Source: PALSA-600 sp963842335 (lineage in GTDB: Bacteria; Actinomycetota; Thermoleophilia; Gaiellales; Gaiellaceae). From it: a stretch of DNA of 64,000 nt. The notes below the pieces were generated by a model. It was not told the origin of the DNA. It saw only the letters and a list, made by a program, of their open reading frames with translations, and did not search any database. Numbering within the stretch: position 1 is the stretch's first letter; every line of letters begins with the position of its first letter. The position numbers and the translations under genes are program-made. The DNA is taken from NCBI GenBank assembly GCA_963842335.1, contig CAWJGF010000015.1, positions 124,001 to 188,000 of the forward strand, given 5' to 3'. Of the stretch, positions 8,604 through 19,594 are shown in pieces.

Positions 8604-9050
8604 ATGGATGAACGGATCCTGCATATTCAGAATTGCATGTATCAGTACTCGCGAGCGATTTACCGTTCGATCAAAGATCTAATCGACCCGTATGTCGACT
8701 CGGGAACCCAGCTCGAGTACCGCCGCGAGGTACTCGCCGCGTGCGAGGGAACGATGGAGCGGCTCGCTGCCGATCCGCACTACTTCGCGAAGCCTGACAA
8801 GGCGCTCTTCCAGGACATCCGGCGCTACTTTCCGATCACGGTGCAGGAGCAGGTTGCCTGGTCGGTCAACCACGGCGTGAACGCGGCGGTGAGCTTCGTC
8901 GAGGATCAGATCGAAGCCGGCGCTTTCGACGGCGGTGTTGCGCGCTGCCGCGCTACCACCCGCAAGGGCAAGCCGTGCCAGCGCACTCCCCTGCCCGAGC
9001 GCGACTACTGCCCGTCGCACCAGCACCTCGAGCGCAAAGTCGCGGCGTAG
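8604..9050 (+). CDS. Conserved actinobacterial-type protein with Cys/His C-terminal motif
   Basis: A 148-residue protein. The N-terminal 110 residues look helical and begin MDERILHIQNCMYQYSRAIY. The C-terminus reads CRATTRKGKPCQRTPLPERD then YCPSH, a C-x8-C-x10-C-x2-H pattern like small DUF5763-type zinc knuckles. It is one of the few genes here with a clear Shine-Dalgarno (AAGGAG), and its first codons are AT-richer than average. It lies just upstream of the pafBC-like gene on the same strand with a 58-base gap. Function unknown. Confidence 0.7.
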   Translation: MDERILHIQNCMYQYSRAIYRSIKDLIDPYVDSGTQLEYRREVLAACEGTMERLAADPHYFAKPDKALFQDIRRYFPITVQEQVAWSVNHGVNAAVSFVEDQIEAGAFDGGVARCRATTRKGKPCQRTPLPERDYCPSHQHLERKVAA

Positions 9051-9108
9051 TTCCCTGCGCTAGGCTCGCTGCTCGGCGTAGGCTCGACGGAGCCTTCCGG
9101 GAGCACGC

Positions 9109-11127
9109 ATGAGCCACGACACCGACAAGTTGATCCGCCAGCTCTCGCTGGTCGCGTTCCTGATGGCCGAGCGGCGGCCACTCACCGCGCGCGACATCAA
9201 GGGCAACGTCGAGGGCTATCAGGAGATGAGCGACGAGGCGTTCGCACGCCGGTTCTACTCGGATCGCGCAGAGCTCGTGCAGCTCGGAGTCCCGCTCGAC
9301 TCACAGCGGGACGAGTTCACCGGTGAAGAGCTCTACACGCTCCGCTCGGAGCGCTACTTCCTGCCGGAGCTCGAGCTCGATGATGAAGAGCTCGCGGCGC
9401 TGCAGACCTGCTTCTACCTGCTGGAAGGCCGCTTCGCGTATGCGGAGCCGCTGCGCCTCGCGCTCCAGAACCTCGCACTCGGTCGCTCGGCCGGCGATCT
9501 CGCTGCGCGTCCGACCGGCACGGCTCTGCGAGTCGAGGTCCGCGATCCCGACTACACCCCTGAGTTGCAGGGCAGGCTCGGCAAGCTCGAAGGCGCGATC
9601 TCGAAACAGCGCACAGTCAAGTTCCGCTACTGGTCGATCTACCGCGACGAGGAGATCGAGCGGACGCTCAACCCGTACGCCTTGCTGCCCGAGAACGGCT
9701 CGTGGTACGTGATCGGCAACGACCTCGACCGCAACGACATCCGCACCTTCCGCGTCTCTCGCATCCGTTCCGACATCCGCTTCGCGACACGGCGCGAGCG
9801 TGACTTCAGGCTGCCACCCGAGTTCGACGTCGAGCAGTACCGCGGCCGCGCCGAGTGGCAATTCGGCGACATCCTCGGCGAGGCGCGCATCGAAGTGGCG
9901 CCCGACACCGCGTGGTGGGTCGAGCGCGCCTATGGACGCGGTGAACGCAACCGGGTCGAGGGCGACGTGTTCGTGACGCAGTACGCCTCTACGGCGCAGC
10001 TCGCACGCTGGATCCTCCGCCAGGACGGACGCGCAGTCCCGCTCGAGCCCTCGGAGCTCCGACGCCTCGTCGTCGAGGGCGCGCGTGCCGCACGCGCAGC
10101 GCATGAAGGCGCGCCGCCGACCCCGGCCGGCGAGGTCGTACGAGGAGAGAGCGACGCGGTCGCCGACCGGCCGGCCGGCCCAGTCGCGCCCGAGCGGTTC
10201 GGCGTGCTGCAGTCACTCCTCGCGTTCCTCCTCACTGCGTGTGGCGACGAGCGCGAGGGCGTGATCCCGGCGCAGCAGCTCGTCGACCGTTTCTCGATCC
10301 CCGCCGAGCAGCTCGAGGAGCATCTCTCACTGCTGAACCTCGTCAATTTCGGCGGTGGGTGCTACGCCGTCTATGCCGAGCTGCACGGCGACGAGGTGCA
10401 TGTCGACAAGGAGCTCTTCGGCGACACGTTCCGCCGGTCGCCGCGCCTGACACCGCTCGAGGCCCGCGCGATCCGGCTTGCGCTCGAGTTCGTCGGCCCG
10501 ATGATCGCAGCCGATGCGCACTCACCCCTCGACCGAGTCCGCGCGAAGCTCGAGGAGACCTTCGGGGCGTTCGACCTGGCGCAGACACCCGCGCCGCACA
10601 TCGGCGACGAGGAGGATCTCGTCGCGAAGCTCAGCCAGGCGATCGACGAGCACAAGCTCGTCGAGATCGAGTATCTGAAGCCCGAGGAGCAGGAGGTCGT
10701 GACGCGCACGTTCGAGCCGTACTCGATCGAACGCCGCCTGCCTCACTGGTACGTCCACACCTGGGACGTCGAGCGCGACGAGCCTCGCTCGTACCGTCTC
10801 GACCGGATGCGCAAGGCGAAGGTGATGCGCAAGACGTTCACGCCGCGGGAGGGCTTCGACATCTCCGAGCTTCACCACGCGACCACGGCACGCATCTGGT
10901 ACTCGCCCGCGGTCGCGCGCTGGGAGGTCGAGAAGGGTGCCCGGCCGCTCGTCGACGGATCCGCGCTCTCGGACAAGTCGGTGGGAAGCGCCGAATGGCT
11001 CGTAGGGGAAGTCGTCTCGTATCGCGGTGAGGCGATCGTTCTGGAGCCTGCCGACCTACGCGCACAGGTTGCGATCAGAGCGCGCGCGCTGGCACTCGAG
11101 CTGCGCCCGAACAAGACCAAAGTCTGA
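9109..11127 (+). CDS. pafBC: Fused PafB-PafC WYL-domain transcriptional regulator
   Basis: A 672-residue protein made of two similar halves. Half one has an HTH region (residues about 8-65) and a WYL domain (about 150-240, SWYVIGNDLDRNDIRTFRVS). Half two has an HTH (about 363-410) and a second WYL domain (about 505-590, HWYVHTWDVERDEPRSYRLD). In actinobacteria PafB and PafC together activate LexA-independent DNA damage genes, and natural fusions are known. The match to the PafBC architecture is clear from domain order; the regulon here is an inference. No proteasome genes are in the window. Confidence 0.85.
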   Translation: MSHDTDKLIRQLSLVAFLMAERRPLTARDIKGNVEGYQEMSDEAFARRFYSDRAELVQLGVPLDSQRDEFTGEELYTLRSERYFLPELELDDEELAALQTCFYLLEGRFAYAEPLRLALQNLALGRSAGDLAARPTGTALRVEVRDPDYTPELQGRLGKLEGAISKQRTVKFRYWSIYRDEEIERTLNPYALLPENGSWYVIGNDLDRNDIRTFRVSRIRSDIRFATRRERDFRLPPEFDVEQYRGRAEWQFGDILGEARIEVAPDTAWWVERAYGRGERNRVEGDVFVTQYASTAQLARWILRQDGRAVPLEPSELRRLVVEGARAARAAHEGAPPTPAGEVVRGESDAVADRPAGPVAPERFGVLQSLLAFLLTACGDEREGVIPAQQLVDRFSIPAEQLEEHLSLLNLVNFGGGCYAVYAELHGDEVHVDKELFGDTFRRSPRLTPLEARAIRLALEFVGPMIAADAHSPLDRVRAKLEETFGAFDLAQTPAPHIGDEEDLVAKLSQAIDEHKLVEIEYLKPEEQEVVTRTFEPYSIERRLPHWYVHTWDVERDEPRSYRLDRMRKAKVMRKTFTPREGFDISELHHATTARIWYSPAVARWEVEKGARPLVDGSALSDKSVGSAEWLVGEVVSYRGEAIVLEPADLRAQVAIRARALALELRPNKTKV

Positions 11128-11134
11128 AAACGGT

Positions 11135-12907
11135 CTAAAGCGGCAACTCGAGCACGAAGGTCGCGCCGCGACCCAGCGCCGATGCGACCTCGAGCGTGCC
11201 GCCATGCGCTTCGGCGATCGAGCGGGCGATGTAGAGACCGAGGCCGGTTCCCGGCTTCGACACCGAGCCGCTCCGGTTGACCCGGCCGAACTTCTCGAAG
11301 ATCACACGCTGATCGTCGGCCGCGATGCCCGGCCCACGATCGGTCACTGCGATCACGACCGACGAGTTGCGCGGAGCCACCTGCACCGCCACCGGCTCGC
11401 CCGCGGGCGAGTATTTGACAGCGTTGTCAATCAGGTTGGAGATCACCTGGCGCAGGCGCTCAGGGTCGGCGCGAACGGGCTCGACGACACCGACCTCGGC
11501 GACGATCGGCACCTCGTCCTGCGCGACCGACGCATTCGCGACCGAGTCGCGCACGAGCGCCCCCACATCAACGTCGGTGAACGTGTAACTGAAAGTCCCG
11601 GCGTCGAGGCGCGACGTGTCGAGGACGTCGCCGATCAGTGTCGAGAGTCGCGCGGTCTCGTCGGCGATCAGCGCCAGGAAGGCCTGGCGCTGCTGCGGCT
11701 GCAGCTCACGCCAGCGTGTCTGCAGCGTGCGGGCGGCGCCGATCACTGTCGCCATCGGGCTGCGCAGCTCATGCGAGACGAGCGAGACGAAATCAGCGCG
11801 GAGCGCCGAGAGGCGGCGCAGCTCCTCGACAGTCCGGCGCTCGCTCTCGTACGCCCGGATGTTCTGGATCGCGGATGCGGCGAGCCGCCCGAGCAGCGAG
11901 ACAAGCTCGAGCTCGTGCTCCTCGAACGCATACGGCTGGCCGCGCCCCACTGAGATCAGGCCCACGGATCGGGCACCGACGAGCAGTGGCGCGACAACTC
12001 GACTGCGCACACCGAGCTCGACGAGTTGCTCCTCCTCCGCGTACCGAGGCTCGGCCATGTCCTCTCGGTAGACGGTTGTCCCGTTGGCGATCACGTCGGC
12101 CAGGAGATTTCGCTCAAGGGACAGCACGGTGCCGGGCGGCATGACGTCCCCGGCCTGATTGCCCGCCGTAGCGATCACGCGCGCCGCCCCACTCTCGGCG
12201 AGCACGATTGCCATGCGATCGAACGGGACGAGCCCGCGCAGCTCGCGAATGAAGGCGCCGAACGCCTCGTCGAGGTCGAGCGACGAGCTGAGCGCTCGCG
12301 CACACCGGTTCGCCGCATCCAGGAGGTCTGCGCGCCTGCCGAGCTCGTCGCGGAGACCCTCCGCCTCGGCGGCGCGCTGCTCGGCCGTGCGCCGCTGCTC
12401 GTCGAGCCGGGCGACGAGCCAGCCGACGATGAGCGCCATCAGCACGCCCGCACCCGCCTGAACGGTGACGAAGTCGATGCGGTACGGGACGTTGAAGTAG
12501 TTGGAACGCCGGTACTCGAACCACGCCGCGATCGGCACTGCCGCAGCCGCGGTTGCGAGACCACCCTCCATCCCGAAGCGAGCCGCGCCGGCGATGATCG
12601 CGAGGTAGAGCAGCTGCCGTGTCGGCGTCCCAGACTCGAACGCGTAGAGAACCGTGAACGCCGAGATGATCCCGAAGTCGAAGAGGAGCGCGACGAGCTG
12701 GAACCGGCGCGTCGGCTCCTCGCCGACTCGTGCGTACAGGGCGATCGCCCCGATCACGAACACAACGGCGAACGCCCATGCGAGATCTCGCGCGCCGTTC
12801 GTCGGATAGCCGCTCGTCAGCCCGACCTGAACCACCGCGAACGGCACGGCGATGAGCCGGACGATCGCAATCCACCACTCGAGCGGACGGTCGCTCGAGC
12901 TTCTCAC
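11135..12907 (-). CDS. Membrane-bound GAF-domain sensor histidine kinase
   Basis: About 590 residues. Residues 1-180 contain six hydrophobic segments, then a short coiled coil, a GAF domain (about 195-345), a HisKA helix with the H-box LVSHELRSPMATVIG, and an ATPase domain with N-box NLIDNAVKYS, G1 DRGPGI and G2 GTGLGLYIA. All catalytic boxes look intact. GTG 12907 overlaps the queG stop as GTGA, so it is translationally coupled to queG. No response regulator is adjacent. The signal is unknown. Confidence 0.9.
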   Translation of the reverse strand: MRSSSDRPLEWWIAIVRLIAVPFAVVQVGLTSGYPTNGARDLAWAFAVVFVIGAIALYARVGEEPTRRFQLVALLFDFGIISAFTVLYAFESGTPTRQLLYLAIIAGAARFGMEGGLATAAAAVPIAAWFEYRRSNYFNVPYRIDFVTVQAGAGVLMALIVGWLVARLDEQRRTAEQRAAEAEGLRDELGRRADLLDAANRCARALSSSLDLDEAFGAFIRELRGLVPFDRMAIVLAESGAARVIATAGNQAGDVMPPGTVLSLERNLLADVIANGTTVYREDMAEPRYAEEEQLVELGVRSRVVAPLLVGARSVGLISVGRGQPYAFEEHELELVSLLGRLAASAIQNIRAYESERRTVEELRRLSALRADFVSLVSHELRSPMATVIGAARTLQTRWRELQPQQRQAFLALIADETARLSTLIGDVLDTSRLDAGTFSYTFTDVDVGALVRDSVANASVAQDEVPIVAEVGVVEPVRADPERLRQVISNLIDNAVKYSPAGEPVAVQVAPRNSSVVIAVTDRGPGIAADDQRVIFEKFGRVNRSGSVSKPGTGLGLYIARSIAEAHGGTLEVASALGRGATFVLELPL

Positions 12908-13899
12908 CCGCGTTCCCGCACCCGGTCGAGCGCCCACTCGGCATGCTCGGCGAGCAAGGCGTCCTCGCCAGCGACAAACCGCTCGAGGAGCGGCAGATGC
13001 TCCTCAGTCCCGGTGTTTCCCAGTGCGACGAGCGCATTTCGCCGCAGCCAGCGCGGATCGTTGCGGGGCACGTAGAGCCGATCGAACTTGTCGACCACCG
13101 CCTGCCCATCGCCTTCGAGCCACTCCACGAGATCAACATGCCCGCCTGAGCTCTCGTCAAGCCCACCGCGGCGCTTCTCGGCGCCGCGGTTCCACGGGCA
13201 CACGTCCTGGCAGATGTCGCAGCCGTACACCTGTGGCCCAAGCTCGGCCCGGTAGGGCTCGGGAATCGAAGCCGGCGCCTGCGTCCAGTAGGAGAGGCAC
13301 TTGGTCGCGTCGAGGGTTCCCGGCTCGTCGAGGGCACCGGTCGGGCACGCGTCGATGCACAGGCGGCACGAGCCACAGTCGGCGTCGAGCGGCGGCGTCG
13401 GTTCGAGCTCGACGTCGCTGACGAGCGTGCCGAGTACTACCCAGGAGCCATGACGTCGCGTGATCAGCATCGTGTTCTTGCCGTAGAAACCGACGCCGCT
13501 GCGCGCCGCGGCTTCGCGGTCGACATGCTGGTTCGCGTCGACCAGCACCCGGTAGGCGCCTCCGAGGCGGCGACCGAGCTCGTCGAGCAGGTCGCGCAGC
13601 TCCGCATATGTATCGGCCCACGTGTAGCGCGCGAGCCTCCCTACGCCCGGCTCGAGCGGCTCTTCTGGCAGCCAGTAGCAGAGCGCCGCCGAGAGGACGC
13701 TGCGGGCGCCTGGCAGGAGCGTCTCCGGATGGCACGACTCCTCGGGCCGCGCCATCGTGAACTTCATCCCCGCGAACAGCCCTCGCTCGCGGCGCTCGAT
13801 GATGTGCCGCTCCGTCTCGGCATACGCCTCGGCGCGGGCGACCCCGAGCGCGTCGAAGCCGAGCTCCTCACCGAACCGCTCGACCTCGGCCGTCGTCAT
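12904..13899 (-). CDS. queG: Epoxyqueuosine reductase
   Basis: About 331 residues. QueG reduces epoxyqueuosine to queuosine in tRNA using cobalamin and two [4Fe-4S] clusters. Both cluster motifs are visible: CGSCRLCIDACPTGA and CDICQDVCPW, and a HEAT-like C-terminus (NALVALGNTGTEEHLPLLERF residues) follows. ATG 13899 starts MTTAEVERFGEELGFDALGV, the normal family start. Only 17 bases separate it from the divergent oxidoreductase gene, so regulatory sequence is minimal. No other queuosine gene is in the window. Confidence 0.93.
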   Translation of the reverse strand: MTTAEVERFGEELGFDALGVARAEAYAETERHIIERRERGLFAGMKFTMARPEESCHPETLLPGARSVLSAALCYWLPEEPLEPGVGRLARYTWADTYAELRDLLDELGRRLGGAYRVLVDANQHVDREAAARSGVGFYGKNTMLITRRHGSWVVLGTLVSDVELEPTPPLDADCGSCRLCIDACPTGALDEPGTLDATKCLSYWTQAPASIPEPYRAELGPQVYGCDICQDVCPWNRGAEKRRGGLDESSGGHVDLVEWLEGDGQAVVDKFDRLYVPRNDPRWLRRNALVALGNTGTEEHLPLLERFVAGEDALLAEHAEWALDRVRERG

Positions 13900-13916
13900 G
13901 CGAGGATTGTGCACTC

Positions 13917-14873
13917 GTGAAGGCGATTCGGATCCATGAGGACGGCGGCCCTGAGGTGCTGCGCTACGAAGACGTCCCCGATCCAACGCCTGCCGACGGT
14001 GAGGTGCTCATCGAATTGCGGGCGGCGAGTCTCAACCATCTCGACGTCTGGGTCCGCAAAGGCCTCCCTTCGGTGCCAAAGCCGCGCATTCTCGGCGCCG
14101 ACGGTGCGGGTGTGATCGCTGGAACGGACGAGCGTGTGGTGATCAACCCGGGGATCTGGAGCGGCGGCAAAATGCATATCGTCGGCGAGACGATGGACGG
14201 CACACACGCCGAGCTGATCGCCGTCCCACGCGCGTTCGTGCATCCACTGCCAGGCGATCTCAGCTTCGAAGAGGCGGCCGCGTTCCCACTCGTCTTCCTG
14301 ACCGCGTACCGGATGCTCGTGACCCGGGCGCACCTGCAGGCGGGTGAATGGGTTCTCATCTGGGGCATCGGCGGGGGCGTTGCGACCGCGGCCCTCGCGA
14401 TCGCGAAGGCGCTTGGTGCGTTTGTCGTCGTCACGTCGTCGAGCGATGCCAAGCTCGCCGAGGCGCGCGAGCTCGGTGCGGATGCGACGGTCAACCACGG
14501 GACGGATGACGTCGTCGCACGCGTGAAGGAGATCACTGCTGGTGGCGCCCACGTCGTTGTCGACGACGTCGGCGAAGCGACCTGGAAGCGAACGCTCGAC
14601 GCGGCCCGACCCGAAGGTCGGATCGTCGTCTGCGGCGCCACGACCGGGCCGAACCCTCCCGCGGCGTTGCACCGCGTCTGGTGGAAGCAGCTTTCGATCC
14701 TCGGCTCGTCGATGGGCACACCCGAGGACTTCCGGCGGGTCTACGACCTCGTGGCGGCGGGGAAGATCAGCCCGAAGGTCGACCGGGTGTACCCGCTCGC
14801 GCAGGCGCGGGCAGCGCACGAGCGTCTCGAGGCCGGCGAGCAGCTCGGCAAGATCGTGCTCTCGATCCCTTAG
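13917..14873 (+). CDS. MDR-family NADPH:quinone oxidoreductase-like protein
   Basis: A 318-residue medium-chain dehydrogenase/reductase. The start MKAIRIHEDGGPEVLRYEDV is typical of the quinone oxidoreductase branch, and the nucleotide-binding site is WGIGGGVATAALAIAKALGA. No structural zinc cysteine cluster is visible. The likely reaction is NADPH-dependent reduction of quinones or enones; substrate unknown. GTG 13917 has GCGAGGA about 10 bases upstream, and it is divergent from queG. A strong hairpin follows 8 bases after the stop. Confidence 0.88.
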   Translation: MKAIRIHEDGGPEVLRYEDVPDPTPADGEVLIELRAASLNHLDVWVRKGLPSVPKPRILGADGAGVIAGTDERVVINPGIWSGGKMHIVGETMDGTHAELIAVPRAFVHPLPGDLSFEEAAAFPLVFLTAYRMLVTRAHLQAGEWVLIWGIGGGVATAALAIAKALGAFVVVTSSSDAKLAEARELGADATVNHGTDDVVARVKEITAGGAHVVVDDVGEATWKRTLDAARPEGRIVVCGATTGPNPPAALHRVWWKQLSILGSSMGTPEDFRRVYDLVAAGKISPKVDRVYPLAQARAAHERLEAGEQLGKIVLSIP

Positions 14874-14880
14874 AAGCAAA

Positions 14881-14910
14881 CGAGCGCCCCGGCATGGGCC
14901 GGGGCGCTCG
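14881..14910 (+). terminator. Hairpin terminator after the MDR oxidoreductase
   Basis: A perfect 12-bp GC-rich stem (14881-14892 with 14899-14910) with the 6-nt loop CATGGG, starting 8 bases after the stop codon. The following sequence GTCGTCCCTTGAC has no strong T-run, so termination may depend on stem strength. Confidence 0.7.
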
Positions 14911-14984
14911 GTCGTCCCTTGACAGCGCTTCTCCTCGGGCAGCGGTTGCCGGAGAAGGGGCTTCGTCGGAGAGAATTGTGGCCC

Positions 14985-15518
14985 CTAGGGGCCGGTGGTT
15001 GCTGCGAGGGTGACGGTCGAGGTGTAGGTGCCCGCATAGGAGGAGCCGGGGATCGCCACCGCGATCGTCGGGGTGACGTCGAGCTTGCCCAGACCGGTCA
15101 GGGCGGCTGCGTTGAAGAACTTCGCCGCCACAGCCGTGATCGTCAACGGCAGCGTGATCCCCGAGTTGGTCGCCGCCGTGCACGAGCTACCCGAATGGCA
15201 GACCTGCGCCGCAGCGGTCACCGTGCCCGGGGCAAGCGTATGCCCGGAACCGTCACTGAAAGCGGTCGCCGAGACCTGCAGGTTCCAACCCGCGCCACTA
15301 CCACGCGCGTCGACGACACCCAAAAGCGGGCTGTAGGTGACCGTCTGATCGCTTCCGTCCAGGGTGTCGGTCAGGGATGCGCTCAACGGCAAGGTCAAGG
15401 AGATCCCGGCCGTCCCCGACACCGTCGCCGTCGTCGTGAACGTCCCGGCCGCCGCCGCCGACACCGCCACACACGCCAAAACCGCAATCCCGATGATGAT
15501 GCTGATCCGCTGCCTCAT
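14985..15518 (-). CDS. WxL-like secreted surface protein
   Basis: About 177 residues with a signal peptide (MRQRISIIIGIAVLACVAVSA) and a Thr/Ala/Gly-rich beta domain. It contains GWNLQVSATAF, resembling the first half of the WxL cell-wall-binding motif, and two cysteines (CHSGSSC) that could form a disulfide. ATG 15518 is favoured by AAGGAG 13 bases upstream and by the signal peptide. In Firmicutes, WxL proteins bind peptidoglycan; whether this one does is inferred. It stands alone, with a long gene-free stretch upstream. Confidence 0.7.
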   Translation of the reverse strand: MRQRISIIIGIAVLACVAVSAAAAGTFTTTATVSGTAGISLTLPLSASLTDTLDGSDQTVTYSPLLGVVDARGSGAGWNLQVSATAFSDGSGHTLAPGTVTAAAQVCHSGSSCTAATNSGITLPLTITAVAAKFFNAAALTGLGKLDVTPTIAVAIPGSSYAGTYTSTVTLAATTGP

Positions 15519-15913
15519 GAGCTCCACGTTCTCCTTCAAAGATGGGGGGATATTCGTGCTTGCGCGCTCACCATCGGCGCGGGACGTCGGAGCCCGAGTG
15601 GGTTCTCGGTATGAACGAGGAAGGAACGGCGAGGCTCGATTTGCGGCCTTTCTGGCTTAGAAGCTCTCACCAACTGAGCGTTGTGTCGCCCGGCCGCGCT
15701 CGGCGGCGCGCTGGGGCGGGCCGTGCCAGGCATGGCCGAGCCGCGCTCCGACCCGCGCGGTCCAGGCGCCCGCCGAACGCCTGGTGTGCTGCAAACGACC
15801 CCCGCCCACTCGGGCACAGTGCGCCGGCGGATCACTTCTCCGACACGCCCGAGAGATCAGCGGCCCTCGGGACTGGTCGCTCGCGGGCCTGCTCGCGGCG
15901 GCCCGCGGCCCGT

Positions 15914-15929
15914 TCGACGGCAGCCGTTG
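15914..15929. repeat. 16-bp direct repeat, copy 1
   Basis: TCGACGGCAGCCGTTG, identical to the copy at 16111-16126, 197 bases away in the same orientation. The flanks also share a GCGGCC-rich stretch on the left side. Confidence 0.6.
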
Positions 15930-16110
15930 CGACGAAAGCGCAACAAATGAGTAACGAATCTGGCCGCAGACGGTGCGGATTCGGACGGGGTTCGCGAAGA
16001 TGGAGCGGCTGAACCGCTTCGGATGGAAGTCCCCGGCGGGTATCGACCCCTGGCAGAGCTCGATCCGGCGTCGACCCATCTGCCTGCTCGACGCCTACAG
16101 TCGCGGCCGC

Positions 16111-16126
16111 TCGACGGCAGCCGTTG
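16111..16126. repeat. 16-bp direct repeat, copy 2
   Basis: Second copy of TCGACGGCAGCCGTTG. The core CGACGGCAGCCG contains partial inverted symmetry (CGGC/GCCG), so it could also be a protein-binding site. Confidence 0.6.
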
Positions 16127-16319
16127 TGGCGGAACCGTGACGGAAGCCCAACGCGACTGCTCCGCGCGGGCGGTCAGGCGGGTCTGGGCGGTCGCGCGCT
16201 CAGCGCTGCGAACGTGACGGGACCTCGACCGAGTAGACGCCTGGGCCAACGCGCCCGCAGCTCGTGGGCGCACGATCGAACGGCCCAGCCTCGCGGTCCG
16301 TACGTCCGGGCGGCCCCGA

Positions 16320-18375
16320 CTACGACTCGACGACGGCGGTGTGATTCTGCACCCGCACGCGCCACTGCCGCCCGAATGCGGGGATGCGATCGAGCGTGAA
16401 GCCTTCGAGCCACGCCGGAAGCTCGTCCGCGGTGACCCGGAGCGTGCGGGAATCGGGGTCTGGCTCGAGCCCGAGTTGGGCGCGAAGCAGAAGCAGCGGA
16501 GTCCCGGCGGCCCACGCCTGCGGCCGCGCGGAGGTCGGAACGACCCCCGGTGCCTCACCCCGCCGCCGCTCGCCGCCGGCGAACAGCTCCGGCAGCCGGT
16601 AGTCGAAGAACGGCGCGCAGTCGAGGAGTGCGCGCACAATGCGCTCCGCCTCGACCCGGCGACCGGCCTGTGCGAGGCCAAGCGCGATCAGCGAGTTGTC
16701 GTGTGGCCAAACGGTTCCGTTGTGGTACTCGAGCGCGTCGAACGCGGGCTCGTCGGCAGCGAGCGTGCGGACCCCCCAGCCAGACCAGAGCGGTCCTGAG
16801 GCGAGCTTTGTCGCAATCTCCGCAACGCGGTCGGCGGGGACGATGCCACTCCACAGGAGATGGCCCATATTCGACGCGAGCGCGTCGACCGGACGCTTGT
16901 CGGCGTCAAGGCCGAGGGCGTACCAACCGCGTTCCGGAAGCCAGAACGCCGCGTCGAACCGCTCGCGTAGCGTCGCCGCTTCGGCCTCGAGGCGCACCGC
17001 TGTCGCCTCGTCCCGCCACACGCGCCGGGCGAGCTCTGCACTGCGCAGCTTCGCGTCGTAGACGTAACCCTGCACTTCGACTGGTGCGATCGGAGCATGC
17101 GCAAGCGAGCCGTCGTGAAAAACCATCGAGTTGTACGAGTCCTTCCAGTTCTGGTTGTCGATGCCGTGGCTGGCGCGCCGCAGGTACTCGACGAAACCGT
17201 CGCCGTCGCGATCGCCGAAGTGACCGATCCAATCGAGAGCGCGACGCGACGCGCTCTCCAGCTCGAGGACGATTCCGTCGTCGCCGGTCCAGCGCCAGAG
17301 CTCCGAGAGCAGGACGAGGAACAACGGCGTCGCGTCGACCGTGCCGTAATAGCGGTCGGTCCAGATCAGCGCAGTCTTCCCTCGACGCAACTCGTGGACG
17401 ATCTTCCCGGGCTCCGCATCCCGCTCGGGGTCGTCAGTGTCCGCCTGCGCATTCGCCAGCGCGCGCAACGCGCCGGCGGCTGCCTCGGGACCGACCAGCA
17501 GTTCCTGGAACGAGGTGATGAGCGTGTCGCGGCCGAACAGCGTCATGAACCACGGCAGTCCCGCCGCCGGAACCATGCCGCTCCCTGGCCAGCGCAGCCG
17601 GAGTGCTGCCAAGTCAGCGAGCGATTGCGCCCATGTGAGCTCGAGCGCGGCTTCGGCCGGTGCGCTCAAGCGCGGCGCCGAGCGCCACCAGTCAGCGAGC
17701 GACGCGTCGCGGTCCCGTCGATCGTCTCGGAGCCCAGCCTCGAACGCGGCAGCATCGAGCTCCGAGTCCCCGTTCAGGAGCCACTGCACGGCGACGCCGA
17801 GGCGCCAGCGCTCCCCGGGCGCGAGCCGCAGCCTGTACCGCGCTGCGCCTCCGTCGACATCGTCGGGCGCCGGGTCCAGATGCACGAGCGTCCGCGCCGG
17901 AAAACCCTCGTCCGCGAACTCGACGGTGCGCGCGCTCCGCCAGCGCTCCGGTCGCGACGGCGCCACTTCCGATATGCCCGGCGCGCCGAGGTCCTCCACG
18001 CGCTTCACCGCGAAGATGTCAGCGAAGTCCGATGCGAGCTCCAGCTCGAGCACCACCTCCACCTCGAGGTCGGACCGGTTCCAGACAGTTGCCACCTCTT
18101 CGAGACCACGACCGACGAACAGCTCACGCCGCACCGCCACCCCGGTCTCCCACTCGAGGTCGAAGACCGCTACATGCGGCGCCACTTGCTCGAAGGCAAC
18201 GGGGTCTCCGCGGTCGCCGCCGATCGTCAGCACCGAGCGCGACAGAAAACGCGTATCCGCGGCGAAGAAGCCGGACGCCGCGGAAACGCCGTCGACATCG
18301 CCGCGCTGGTCGCAGACGACGAAGGTCGACCCGTCGAGAAGCGTGAGCCGCAGTTGGCCGGTCGCAGTCGTGGTC

Positions 18376-18383
<8 letters not shown>
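16320..18383 (-). CDS. Glycogen debranching enzyme family protein (amylo-alpha-1,6-glucosidase-like)
   Basis: About 687 residues. The N-terminal 190 or so form a beta domain of the glycogen-debranching N-terminal type (STFVVCDQRGDVDG, FFAADTRFLSRS), followed by an (alpha/alpha)6 catalytic domain (LPWFMTLFGRDTLITSFQ, YHNGTVWPHDNSLIALGL) of the GH13_31-unlike, GH63/GH133-like amylo-glucosidase class. It likely trims alpha-linked oligosaccharides taken up by the ABC transporter. GTG 18383 overlaps the ATPase gene by 8 bases, so it is the last gene of the sugar operon. The exact glycosidic substrate is not determined. Confidence 0.85.
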
Positions 18384-19584
<1,201 letters not shown>

Positions 19585-19594
19585 GGCGAGCTCC

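Larger units (their letters stand above)
15519..16319. other. Gene-free region of about 800 bp with a direct repeat
   Basis: No open frame here has convincing coding character in either strand. The region upstream of the WxL-like gene should hold its promoter. A 16-bp direct repeat, TCGACGGCAGCCGTTG, occurs at 15914-15929 and 16111-16126 in the same orientation, each preceded by GCGGCC-type sequence. It could be a decayed gene or an undetected regulatory RNA; nothing more can be supported. Confidence 0.4.
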
